64,000 nt of DNA from Zymoseptoria tritici IPO323. Taxonomy: Eukaryota; Ascomycota; Dothideomycetes; Mycosphaerellales; Mycosphaerellaceae. The position numbers were made by a program, and so were the translations under genes. Location of the stretch: NCBI RefSeq assembly GCF_000219625.1, contig NC_018216.1:2108001-2172000 (forward strand). Reading direction: 5' to 3'. Under the pieces are notes generated by a model. That model saw only the letters and a program-made list of their open reading frames with translations. It made no database searches and was not told the origin of the DNA. Positions 33,265 through 44,240 of this stretch are shown in pieces (position 1 is the first letter of the stretch; every line of letters starts with the position of its first letter).

Positions 33265-34740
33265 ATGGAGCTCGCTTTACTCCCTGACCAGTATCTGGTG
33301 GGAAGCTCAAACATCTTCGGCCATCCGCCTCTGCCAACGTCTGGTGTTCACAACCAACACATCTCTGCCATGTCCGCCGCGGTCAATGTGCCGCGCATTG
33401 GGGTCATCGCTCTCGCAGCATTCATCGCCGTCTTCAGCGCTCGGTACATCCGCACGATTGTCAGCATTGGCACCTTTTACTTTTACAAGCCGAAGCCGGT
33501 TCTCGAGAACCCAAAGTACACTGTCAAGGATGCCAGCATTATCATCCCAACGACGTTCAAGAAGCCGGGTGAACTCTTGGAATGCGTCGAGCGGATATCA
33601 AACGAAGCTCCCGGCGCAATCTACATCGTGACGGCGGACCAGAACGTTTCAATCGTCCAGCAGATGCTGCAGGAGACCAACCTTGGTGACGTTCGTGTCC
33701 TCGGCGTTGAGCACTTGAACAAGCGTGCGCAGCTCCTAAAAGCACTCCGCGAAGTCGAGACTTCGATCGTTGTCTTCGCCGACGATGATGTGTTCTGGCC
33801 TGCGGATTACCTCCCTCGCCTTCTTGCAATCTTCGAGGACGACAAGGTCGGAGCCGGCGGAACTCGTCAGCGGGTTCGTCGCGACAAGGCAGACATGTGG
33901 AACTTTCTCGGGATCGCTTACCTCGAGCGCCGTGTGTGGAACAACATCTCCACCAACGCCATCGACGGGTCCATCTCCACACTCTCTGGTCGCACTGCGG
34001 CCTACCGCACCAAGATCCTCCAGACTCCGAAGTTTTTCACGCACTTCAACGGCGACACCTGGCGCGGCAAGCCTCTCAATTCCGACGACGACAAGTGTCT
34101 GACACGCTGGGTGTACTCCAATGGATGGAACATCTGCATTCAGTCCGATCCGGAGTCCGTTCTTGAGACCACGGTCGAGGGCGACTCGAAGTACCTCGAC
34201 CAGTGCATGCGCTGGGCCCGCGCCCACTGGCGTGGCAACTTCACCGTGATGGAGCAGGAGTCCTACTGGTGCTCGGTGAAGTTCTTCTGGGGTTTGTACA
34301 TCATCTACTTCGGTCAATTCCAGACGCCCGCGATCCTTTAGGAAGGAATCATGTGGTATCTGCTGTCAGCCGCAGTGGGTGAGACTCCATTCGCCATCAA
34401 CGCCTATATCTGCTTCGCAATCTGGATCATCTTCACCAAGATCGTCAAGCTCATCCCGCACTTCTGTCGCCATCCCACGGATGTGCGCTTCATCCCCCTC
34501 ATGATTCTTTTCAGCTACTACCACGGCTTCATGAACATCTACGCCATGGGCTCCATGATGAACACATTTTGGGGCTCTCAGAACTTGAAGCAGCTCGAGA
34601 CAATCCGCACAATCGACGCGGAGTCTCTCATCCAAACCGCCATCAATGAAGCTGAGGAACATGGAGAGCACATCGACGCTGAAGACCACGTCAACGATGG
34701 AGATCACACCGATGCTGAAGATCTCATCGACGCTACAGTT

Positions 34741-34860
34741 CCTCTCGGCGCTGAAGTTGCTGTCGGAGCTGAAGTTGCTGTCGAAACTGGAGTTGCCGCC
34801 GGACCTGAAGCTGCTGTCCCAGCTGGAATTGCCGTCGGAGCCAAAGTTCCTGTCGGAGGT
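34741..34860 (+). repeat. 18-bp coding tandem repeat in the GT2 tail
   Basis: About six imperfect copies of a unit like GCTGAAGTTGCTGTCGGA encode an Ala/Val/Gly-rich hexapeptide array (GAEVAV and variants). Confidence 0.75.
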
Positions 34861-35121
34861 GATGAACATGTCGGAGCTGCTCAGCACACTGATCTGGCCC
34901 AAGTGACGGATGAGGCTTCCACTCTTCAGACTGCGCATGCTGGTGAAGTGAACACTGATCATGTCGATGATTCGTTGCCGGCTCTCGACACCCAGAGCGA
35001 TACTACTCCACCATCATCTCCCATGTACACCACTCCTCCGGTGTACGAGCCCCACAGGCCGGACCTCGGCTTGAGACGATTCTCCCACGTGGCGACCTGG
35101 GTAAATCTCGACGGTCCTATC

Positions 35122-35310
35122 GACACAAGCGAGCCCGAGGAATCTGCTGATACTGGCAAGCCTGTGGACTCGGCCTACACCAGCGAGCCCGAGGATTTGA
35201 CCGACACCGCTGAGCCTGATGACTTGGCCAACGCCAGCCTGCCTGAGGAGTCGGCTCACACTAGCGAGCCTGAGGTCTCGACCGACACCAACGAGCCTGA
35301 GAATTCGGCC
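35122..35310 (+). repeat. 27-bp coding minisatellite in the GT2 tail, seven copies
   Basis: Seven units of nine residues follow each other (consensus close to DTSEPEESA). Variation between copies is mostly synonymous or conservative, and the repeat is exactly in phase with the reading frame. Confidence 0.8.
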
Positions 35311-35454
35311 CACACCAGCAGTTTCGAGGCTCAGGACCGCCCACAGGTCGTCCCACAGGTCGAGGAGCCAATCTTCAACGTCCACAACTTGTATCGCCGC
35401 CGCGGCGGACGCAGCGAGTATCCGGGCAAGGGTTGCAAAGGCGACTATCCTTGA

Positions 35455-37039
35455 GATGTGCCGATGAAACTGCAGCGAGAAAGAGATGGCTTCATTCCGC
35501 GGCTCGTGCTTTCGCGCATACAATGCTCAGCGAGTGAAAGCAGTGATGGTATGGATTTTTCAAGGTATCGAGATTCTCGCTCACGGCATTACTGAGACTG
35601 AAGCTGACATTGGTTCGATTAGCAACGCATGGTTACCAGTGATATGAGTGAGTGGACGGTGGATTCGTGCTTTTCGATGGCGCTGCACCTCGGGACCGAA
35701 AAGAATCCACTGTGTCTTTCTGCTTTCCGCTTTCTGACTTTTGATTTTTGCCTTCTGCTTGTTGGACTTTACGAACATGCCCGAGATGTGCCATGGCACA
35801 TGGCGACCGTTGTCGCTGGCCTTCTTCGAAGGCTCTCACATGGTATGGACCTGCTTTGCGATGCGATGCAATGAGAAAAAGGACAGCACCATGCCTGTCT
35901 CATGACGCGACCGGAAAAGGGCGGAGCGGGCCCAATGCAGAATAACAACAAGGACAAATGCAACAATGAAAATCCAACTCCTGTTTCCCCAACGTGATGT
36001 ACAATATAAGGTGTGAGGTTCGAGAAGTGAGATTCGAAATGCACACGACAACCTCGGGCCACGTGCCAGCACCAGGACAATGTCACAAGACAGGGCAAGT
36101 GCCGCATGGGTGTTGCAGTTCTACATCGCTACTGTGGAACGTACCTTGTTCCGATTACATCTCACCGCTCTGCGCCGAGTATCTGCACCATCACACGCTT
36201 CTAAGCGGCCTTGCTTCGATGCTGGGCAATACTGCACATTTGCCGAGCTCAAATCATGGGGAGTCCGAGGGATTCGTGGGGGTCGTGCAAACTCTGCTGG
36301 CCGGCGGAGCAGAAGGTGTGGCTTCACGGTGACGATGGGGATCATGAGATATAGGTAAGGCAGACTTGCACTACCTCTGCTACCAACACCGGTGTCGACG
36401 ACGACTGTGGCGACGAAAGGACTTGAAGCGGCGGCGGCGGAGACGGCAGCGCTTCCCTCCAGTCCCCACCACCACCACCGCCTTTTCCTTCGATCGTCAC
36501 CGCTATTGCTGGAGAATACTCTCTCAGTTTCCTCGCAAATCATTCTCACTCATTTGCATTCACGACTGCACTGTACGAGGCATTTTCTCCACCGCGTACT
36601 ATCGCTGCCTGCCGTTACGAACCGGACCCTCGTCTTGCACAGTCGGCTGCCTGCTCTGTGGCGATTGCTTTCTCCATCATATCGACTCATCGACCGCAGT
36701 TTGCTCGTCTTCATTCTGCATAACAGACGTGCAGGGAGAAAGGTACATCTTGCATGCAACGCGGGCTTGCTTTGCCGGACATGCGTTTGCTGCACGTCCG
36801 CTGTTAGTCTTCCTTCCACGACCTGACCTCCAGTCCCTCTACGATCTCGCGGCGCAGCATCGCTCATATTGGACCACAAGGCTGTGTCAACCGACAGTCA
36901 ACCACACAGGATCACACAAGGCAATCTCATCCTCCGGCAGGGAAGCTGCAGCTGCCCGCCAATACATACCCATCTCCGACATCAGCCGACGACCTTGCCC
37001 AACATTACCCGCTTGCCGTCCCACACCACATCACCAAAC
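35455..37039. other. Intergenic, about 1.6 kb, with long leader of the ABC transporter gene
   Basis: The stretch holds the GT2 3' flank and the ABC transporter promoter. From about 36370 it is C/T-rich with short CCACCA and GGCGGC runs. The frame is open for 171 bases upstream of the ABC start but looks like leader sequence. Confidence 0.5.
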
Positions 37040-39850
37040 ATGCTCGCCTCGGGGATGGCACTGGCCGTGCTGCATTACCTGGCACCAATCATCACCGCCG
37101 TTTACTTCGTCTCGGCAAAAACTACCGCGGTCTGCCTGCTGCAAGAACCGAAACCTCGCTCAGGCACCAAGTCGAGGCGATTTCCTGCCATTGCTTTACA
37201 ATTGATCGCTGTGTGTACCGCTGTTGCGGAGGCGGTGTCGACGATATTGCAGGCTGTCAGGCAACCTGGCTGGGCGGCTGAGCAGGACTATGTGATATTC
37301 CTGGTCATCTTCATCGCAGTTCATCTGTGTCTGGCGCTGGGACTGGCAGAGACGGTGAGTCCACTATGGCATCCATACTTTGGCGCGTGGGTCATTGCAT
37401 TCTTCTTCGAGGTCGGTCTTCTATCGCTCGCGGCCACATCTGGCAAGACCGATGAGTACACTACTACTCGACTGGTGCTGGCAGCGGTAAGAGCATCGGC
37501 TTTGCTGCTATTATGCCTTGGCGTGCTATGGTTCGCGTTGAGGGACCGCATGCGCGGCATCAAGCTCGATGAGGAAAGCGAAGCGCTTCTGGCTGAGAAT
37601 GGCAACGGCCACGCCAATGGGAACGGCACGGACGGCAGATTGAACGGGAGCACTATCAAACCGCCGCCATCATCCCCTGAGGAGGCCTCAGGCGACGCCA
37701 CTGAAGACGACGAGATGTGGGACATGGACTCCGATTCAGAGGAGCCAGATCGCGACAAAGAGCTCAAAGAGTTGCAGAAAAAGCGCCTTCAGCAGTCCGG
37801 CAGTTGGTTCAACTATCTCAAAGAGTTCAAGATCTTCATTCCCATGCTGCTTCCATGGAAGGACCGCCTTGTACAAGCCTGCTTCTTGATCATTGGGATC
37901 ATCATCATCGCCGAGCGTGTTCTCAACATCCTTAAGCCTCGGCAATTGGGCATCATTGTCGACGAGCTTACGGCGAGCGCTGGAAGTGGAGATGTTCCGT
38001 GGCACTCCATCGGTCTTTGGATACTATACGCATCGCTCAGTTCCGGCGCCGGAATCTCTCTGATTAAGAATGTCGCTCAGGTTCCGGTGCAGCAATATGG
38101 CTACAAAGCCATCTCCACGACCGCGTTCCGCCATATCATGGGCCTGTCAATGGATTTCCACAACGAGAAGAACTCTGGCGAACTCATTCGTGCGATCGAG
38201 CAAGGCTCGAATCTGCAAGACCTGGTAAGTCTCTGAAGAGGGCAAGGCTTGCGGCGCCTGAGACTGTCTCGGCCTGTTCCAGGTCTAAGTCTGCATCGCT
38301 GTGTTTCCTGAACATCGCTGATCCTTATACCCTTTGATGTTTAGGTCGACTTCATCTTGTTCGATGTAGCGCCGATGTTCTTCGATCTCATCGTGGCTTT
38401 CGTCTACGTCGCGGTGCTCTTTGATATATACATGAGCCTCATTCTCTTTGCAGTTGGAGTCTCGTACGTCTTCGTCGGCACCAAAGTCACATTGTGGAGT
38501 ATGAAGCAACGACGAGACTACAATGCCGCTTGGCGATCCGAGAGTAAAGTCCAAAATGAGGCAATTAACAACTGGCAGACGGTCTCCCACTTTAATCGAG
38601 GAGACTACGAGGCGGAGAGATACAGCAATACCGTCGACACTTTCATGGCCGCTGAGTGGCGCTACTACCTTGCGTTCTTCATGGGAGGCGGCGCGCAGTC
38701 CTTTGTCATGCTCATTGGACGTCTCGCGGTCACCGTGCTGGCGATCTGGCGTGTGGCACGTGGTCGCGCTCCTGTCGGCCATTTCATCACTCTGATCAGC
38801 TACTGGGGCAGCATTGAGGGTCCGCTGGGCAACGTGTCCTATTCAATCCGCAAAGTCTCACAGATGCTGACGGATTCTGAACGTCTGCTCCAACTTCTCA
38901 CCACGAAGCCAACCGTTACCACCGATCCAGGCGCTCCAGATATTGCCGTCACTGCCGGCGAGGTCATCTTTGACGACGTCAGCTTTTCCTACGACGTCCG
39001 CAAGTCCACTCTCAAGAATGTCGCCTTCACTGTCAAGCCGGGCCAAACCGTCGCCCTCGTTGGCGAAACTGGCGGCGGGAAATCTACCATCTTGAAAATG
39101 CTCTATCGCTATTACGACGTCGCGTCCGGTGCCATTCGCATCGACGGCCAGGACATCCGGCATGTCACCCTCGACTCCCTGCGCGACTCGTTTGGCTTAG
39201 TGCCACAAGATCCGGCGCTCTTCAACGTGAGTCTCATGGAGAATATCAAATACGCCCGTCTCGACGCCACCGACGAGGAAGTCCACGACGCTTGTCGTGC
39301 GGCGGCCATTCACGACAAAATCATGACATTTCCGGACAAGTACAAAGCCCTGGTCGGCGAGCGCGGCGTAAAACTTTCCGGCGGCGAACTCCAGCGTGTC
39401 TCCATCGCGCGGGCGATCCTCCGACAACCGAAAATCGTGCTCCTGGACGAAGCGACGAGCATGATCGATGCGGAAACAGAAGCGGTGATCCAAGAGGCTT
39501 TCAAGCGACTGACGGCACATCGCACGACGTTCATCGTCGCACATCGATTGTCGACTATTCAGCATGCCGATTTGATTCTGGTGATCAATGATGGACAGAT
39601 TGTGGAGAGGGGAACGCACGAGGACTTGTTCCGGAAGAAGGGGAAGTATGTTGCTCTGTGGTCGAAGCAATTGAGTAAAGATGTCAAGGAGGTTGAAGCA
39701 GAGTTGGAGGTTGTTCCGGAGGGAGAAGAGGAGGAGCTTTTGGTGAGGGTTCGAGATGAGGTTGAGCAAGGAAAGAATACGAGTGACGATACGACAGAAT
39801 CGGAATCAGGAAAAGTGAGCCTGGGCTCTGATGGGTTCAGTATGAGCTGA
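37040..39850 (+). CDS. hmt1: HMT1-like ABC half-transporter (ABCB6 type), two exons
   Basis: Exons are 37040-38224 and 38345-39850, with a 120-nt intron (GTAAGT, GTTTAG). The product has 896 residues. An extra N-terminal membrane domain of about five segments precedes an acidic linker (residues 175-260), as in HMT1/ABCB6 proteins. The six-helix transporter core then leads to one nucleotide-binding domain: Walker A GETGGGKST near 634, signature LSGGELQR, Walker B IVLLDEAT near 759, and switch His in IVAHRLST. Fission yeast Hmt1 moves phytochelatins and cadmium complexes into the vacuole, and relatives move glutathione conjugates or porphyrins. It should act as a homodimer in an internal membrane. 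Confidence 0.94.
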
Positions 39851-39917
39851 GAGAGGAACCGTAGGCGGAAGGAGCTGGGCTGGCTCGTTATTTCGCGAGG
39901 AAAAGCCTCTCTTCGAC

Positions 39918-40020
39918 ACGGCAGACTCCGCACTATCCACCGCCGACCGAGCCAACTCTGCAGAAGCCGATATCACGATCGAGAAGAAGCTGGAGGAGAT
40001 GAATAACGAGTGGACGAAAA
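39918..40020 (+). pseudogene. Decayed duplicate of the SFH5 first exon
   Basis: This segment lines up without gaps with 40650-40752, the start of SFH5. Shared blocks include GCAGACTCCG, CCACCGCCGACC and GAGAAGAAG. The position matching the SFH5 ATG reads ACG. The match continues upstream into the leader (TCGCGAGG.. versus CTCGCGTA..). The rest of SFH5 is missing or unrecognisable, so it is a dead 5' fragment about 730 bp upstream of the live gene. Confidence 0.7.
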
Positions 40021-40649
40021 AGTGTCTCCGCAGTATCCTTCGCCAACCGAGCCAACCGAGCCAACGAGACAGAGAACCTGGAGGACACGAGGGCTGGACG
40101 AAAGAGTGTTCGGTGAGATGGAGCGCATATAGCGTGCTCGAAACCTCGCATACTACCTTCCACATTAAAGCATACTGACTCTCCCTTTTCGACGTCCCAA
40201 CCTTCAGTCCTGACGCAGCCCCACTGCTCTGCTACAGCTACGATATCCTTACTGCAGTCTCACCGCGGTCACACGACCTTATGCTCGATATCTCGTGACA
40301 CCATCGGCAGCGGCACTTAAACCTAGAAACCGAACGTCCCTTTTCCATCGTTGGTAGAAGTCAAGGTCGTGCCTGACATCCCCAAGGTCTCAGCGGACTG
40401 GTCACGCATATCGATGTATTCCTATAGCGTATGGAACGATACTCAGTCCCTCAGTCAGAAGTAGAAGGTCTTGGGAGACCTCGTTGACAACGACATCAAT
40501 CTGCAACATAGAGTCCCGAAGTTCACCCAGCTGTCTTTGAAAGTTTAACCGGATCTGTCTCGAGCTTCGAGTTTCTCGAAGCCTACACCTTTCCCTTAGT
40601 TCTTATGCTACCACAAGTTGTCGTCTCTCGCGTATAGGCTCTCTCTAAT
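40021..40649. other. Intergenic; SFH5 promoter and weak remains of the duplicate
   Basis: Short patches to about 40140 may be further decayed SFH5 sequence. The rest is promoter. No gene is seen. Confidence 0.45.
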
Positions 40650-41789
40650 ATGGCAGACTCCGCGGGCTCCACCGCCGACCAGGCCAACACGGCAGAAAAC
40701 AACACCACGAATGAGAAGAAGCCGGAGGAGACGAAGAGCGAGTGGGCGAACCTCTCGAAGGACCACAAGCTGTATCAGTTCGCTCAAGCACTTGCCGGTG
40801 AAGATGGCATACTGCACACCGCTGGACACAACGAGATGTACGGCGTGGAGCTCGTTGCTCCGTCTGAAGGGTGAGTCCACGATCCTCTGACGACGGAGCG
40901 TATCTCAAGGAAAAATCCTAACGACCAGGCCAACAGATCTCCCTCCCCACACACCACCTTGATTATCCTGCAGAAGTTCCTTCGCGCGAATGACGAGGAT
41001 CTGGAGAAAGCGAAGGTTCAGCTGAGCGAAGCGTTGAAGTGGAGAAAGGAGTATCAGCCGCTCAAAGCAAGAGACGAGGTGTTTGATGGCGACAAGTTCA
41101 AAGGATTGGGGTTCGTGACCAAAGTTCGAGGAGCTACAGAGACGAAGAACGAGGAGGATGTCGTGGCCATCAACGTCTACGGTGCCGCGGCGAAGGACTC
41201 GAAGAAAGTATTTGGCGACACAGATGCGTAAGTCTACGTGAAGAGCAGACCTGACTTGAAGCATTCTGACACGGGTACAGGTTCGTCCGCTGGCGCGTTG
41301 CTCAGATGGAGATCACGCTCGCCGAGTTGAAATTGAACGAGGCAACCAAAACGATCCCAGATTACGGCAAGGGTCCCGATCCGTACACAGCCATTAACGT
41401 CCACGACTACCTTTCCGTCTCCTTCTTCCGCCAACCCGCCGAGATCAAAGCATCCTCAAGCAAGATCATCGACCTCTTCCAGAAGTACGCCCGCGCTCTG
41501 AGCCCTTCCTTGAACCTCAGTCACTGACCCTCCCTCGCACAGATACTACCCCGAAACCGTCAGCTACAAGTACTTCGTCAACGTCCCTCTCGTCATGCAA
41601 TGGATGATGGGCGCCATGAAAGCCCTCATGTCCAAAGACAGCATCCAACGCATGACATGGATGACCTACGGCTCGGAGCTACACACATGCCTTGGGAAGG
41701 ACTTGCCATCACAATACGGTGGCTCTGGTCCCGCGCTGGAAGAGACTGCCCTGACGCCGAAGTACGCCGAGACTGCTGCTGCCGCTTAG
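40650..41789 (+). CDS. SFH5: Sfh5-type phosphatidylinositol transfer protein (CRAL-TRIO), four exons
   Basis: Exons are 40650-40870, 40937-41227, 41281-41484 and 41543-41789, giving 320 residues. After an acidic disordered start comes the Sfh5 block HNEMYGVELV, then the CRAL-TRIO N-terminal helix LIILQKFLRANDEDLEKA. The lipid-binding lobe follows, with FQKYYPETVSYKYFVNVP. Sec14-like proteins of this type exchange phosphatidylinositol between the ER and plasma membrane; yeast Sfh5 also binds heme. The acceptor at 40936 was preferred because the earlier AG leads to a stop. The frame stays open for 84 more codons after the TAG. Confidence 0.93.
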
Positions 41790-42237
41790 GAAGCGCCAGT
41801 GGATCGATCCCCGACTACAGCGCCAGCGCGGACGGCGGACGAGTCAGCTGTTGGTCGGCTGGCGAGCGAGCTGGTCGAGGATATGGCGGGTGGGAGGAGT
41901 GCGTTGTGGAGGCCATTGGAGGCTTCCCTTCGTGTGGCGCAGGCTCTTCGTACCGAGAGTGATCCTTTGATGCGAACGGCTTTGCGTGTGCGGGCGGAGG
42001 AGCTACGCACTGAGATCAACGAGATTCGTGCACGTGGTGGGTAGAAGGAGTTTGGTTTTGCACAAGATACCCTGCCGTTTGGCGATTGTTTGTATGCTTG
42101 AGAACGATGGCTATACCGGACACAGCGAACGACAAATGCGATTCGCTCATATCGCACTTCTCATCTATCAAAGTACACTTCTCGACTGACAACCCTCAGG
42201 GCTCAGCTCTCCAAGCGCCATTCAGACCATCGTCCCG
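41790..42237. other. SFH5 3' flank, with an open downstream frame
   Basis: In the SFH5 frame an open stretch follows the TAG to a stop at 42042-42044. It encodes an amphipathic, Arg/Glu/Leu-rich helix-like sequence. It may be chance in GC-rich DNA. Confidence 0.4.
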
Positions 42238-42905
42238 CTAAGCATGGCATGGATATTCGGTCGGAGTGTACTCCGGCTCAACGACATAGTCATCGTACAG
42301 CGCCAGCGATCCGCTTCCAGGCGCGAGACGAACATCTCCGCTCGCATCCTTCAACACCTCGAAATTGGTCTCGAAGCTAATGCCCGCGAAGAGAAAGAGT
42401 CAGCATCATTCAAGACAGCAATGCCAACGACGCAACGCACTGAGCAGAACTGCAATTACCACCGTCATAACGGGTGTCGATCTGGCCTACGACATTGTAG
42501 ATCTTACTGGTATCCGTCTCGGACCCGACCTTCGCGACGCCCGGGTAGTGGTTCCAGTGTTTGTGGCCGTCCGTGGGCATAAGCATCTGCTTGATGCCGA
42601 GAATTTTGCTGGCGCCGGCGCCGTGGAGGGATTTGACGAAGAGCTGGCCGGTGGTGGGGACGAAGAAGTCGGTGAAGCCCTTCGTGGCTTTGGGGTCTTC
42701 GGCTGCGCTGTAGAGTCTGGAAAGGGAGGGATTTCAGTGTCTGTAGGTCGTGTGGTGGGTGGGAGGGACGAGTTGGAGGAACGTACGCTTGCAGGAAGTC
42801 TTTGAATGCGCCCTCTACGCCGGCTTGAGGTTTGTAGTCGGCGAAGTTGACTGCGTTGGCCATGCCTGACAGGCACATGCTGACGATGAGAGAAGAGAGT
42901 TGCAT
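42238..42905 (-). CDS. Small secreted protein of unknown fold, three exons, last splice site abnormal
   Basis: Exon 1 (42905-42787) encodes a signal peptide (MQLSSLIVSMCLSGMANA). Exon 2 (42716-42460) follows a 70-nt intron and encodes LYSAAEDPKATKGFTDFFVP and onward. Exon 3 coding from about 42383 to the TAG at 42238 reads ISFETNFEVLKDASGDVRLA. The donor after exon 2 (GTAATT) is good, but the acceptor in the needed phase reads CGCGG instead of an AG. The nearest real AG shifts frame and stops after a few codons. The full form would have 173 residues. The overall pattern suggests a SnoaL/NTF2-like secreted protein, with low certainty. Confidence 0.55.
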
Positions 42906-44240
42906 CTTGACAGAAGTTGTGATTGGACGGAGATGGGAGGAAGGAGAGTGACGGGTGTCAGAATCGACCTGAAGAGCATCGCTCAGTCTTATAGTCTTCT
43001 CATCAGCACCTCCCTCGACACGGGCGGTGAGCGAGATTTTCGAAATGCCCCGTCGACGAACCCTCTCGAACGGCATTTGACATCATGAGAGGCCCGCATT
43101 GCCCTATCTACCGGAGCATTACCGATAGCTTACGGTCTGTGCGGTATGAGGACTAATACGCGGCATCTGCAGTTTTACGTGATGGTGCTCAAGGGTCGTC
43201 TGACTTGAGCACCGTTGTTGGACGTCCATCGATGAACATGCTGACCCGAGCTCGTGTTGCCGTTGTTGGCCCTGAGTCGTCCCGCATGATGCCTCGGTGA
43301 TGGTCGGAGTAGTTCTCAGCAGCGGTTGGTTGATAACTTGATAAGCGGATGATCTGCCATGGCCCGCTGATCAGGGTCGTAGGCCTGGCAGGCACGCTTT
43401 TTGTTCATCATGGTCCTTAGTTCCTATTGGCGTAGCTTATCGTTTTTCGTTGGTTTCGGCTGTTGCAATGCAAGGTGATGTCGAGGTCGCAAAAGCTTGT
43501 CGCAGGGAAAGAATGCGTGCGATGGGAGGAACAATATACGCGTAGTCATTCCGAACATCGCTTTCAATACGATGACTCGGCTCTGCTTGAGTAAATAGGA
43601 GATGATGGAAAATCGATGCTCACATTGACCACGCGCATTTCTGCGAAGTACACACGATCTCGATCGAACCCTGAAGCCGGTGGTCCTTCCCAGGGATCAA
43701 CGGAAGACCAGCATAACAGCTCCGACCCGACCTAGATATGTTCACCTCGTCGGATGTGCTCGGTTGGCAGTTGAGCAAGGTGTCGTATACACAAGCACTG
43801 TGTAACTTATTACATGGGATGGATACTCGGCTATATTGACCTCTCGTTGGCTGTCGTTGCCCTGTCAAGCAGTGCTGTAGTGTCTCATCAGGATCGAAGG
43901 ATCGACGGATCAGAGCTGGGTCCTGGCGGAGGTGCTTGACCCGGTTCCGCATCGTGATTCGTGTAGACCAACCTCTGGACAAGGATTGTTGAGCTCCCTT
44001 GCGCATGGGTACGGAACACGGTTGCATCCAGCGTTCACAAACCGAAGAGACTGCGATGAAGACCATTCTGTCGAGCCCTTATTCGCGGAGATCCTTCGAG
44101 GCCGAGTAGGATACCAATTCCCAAATCGTCGGATGCCGGCGTGAAGTGCAAGTGGAGCGATGTGTCTCACCACACTCATGGAAAGGTCGCGATCCGGTTA
44201 TGTGTATATCGGCGCCAAACCGGCACTAAATGGAGCCTAA
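42906..44240. other. Intergenic, about 1.3 kb, flanking the transposon relic
   Basis: No coding signal is convincing. The promoter of the secreted protein gene should lie at its left end. The right end passes into the transposon relic. Confidence 0.5.

Larger units (their letters stand above)
33265..35454 (+). pseudogene. Family 2 glycosyltransferase (hyaluronan synthase-like) interrupted by an in-frame TAG at 34339-34341
   Basis: From the ATG at 33265, 358 codons encode an N-terminal membrane segment and a GT2 catalytic domain (DASIIIPTTFKKPGELLEC, DDDVFWPADYL near residue 171, and the QCMRW form of the QxxRW motif near residue 312). The frame then meets TAG inside a membrane segment (FQTPAIL, stop, EGIMWYLL). 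After it the same frame runs on to 35454 with further membrane segments and a repetitive acidic tail. Related fungal GT2 proteins support hyphal growth on surfaces. The stop may be a disabling mutation, a sequence error or a readthrough site. A 57-nt in-frame GT-AG intron (34307-34363) would remove the stop, but also a conserved membrane segment. Confidence 0.7.

Noticed and set aside
43620..44066. 148-codon cysteine-containing minus-strand frame
   Set aside because: No signal peptide, even cysteine spacing or domain; likely chance in GC-rich DNA.
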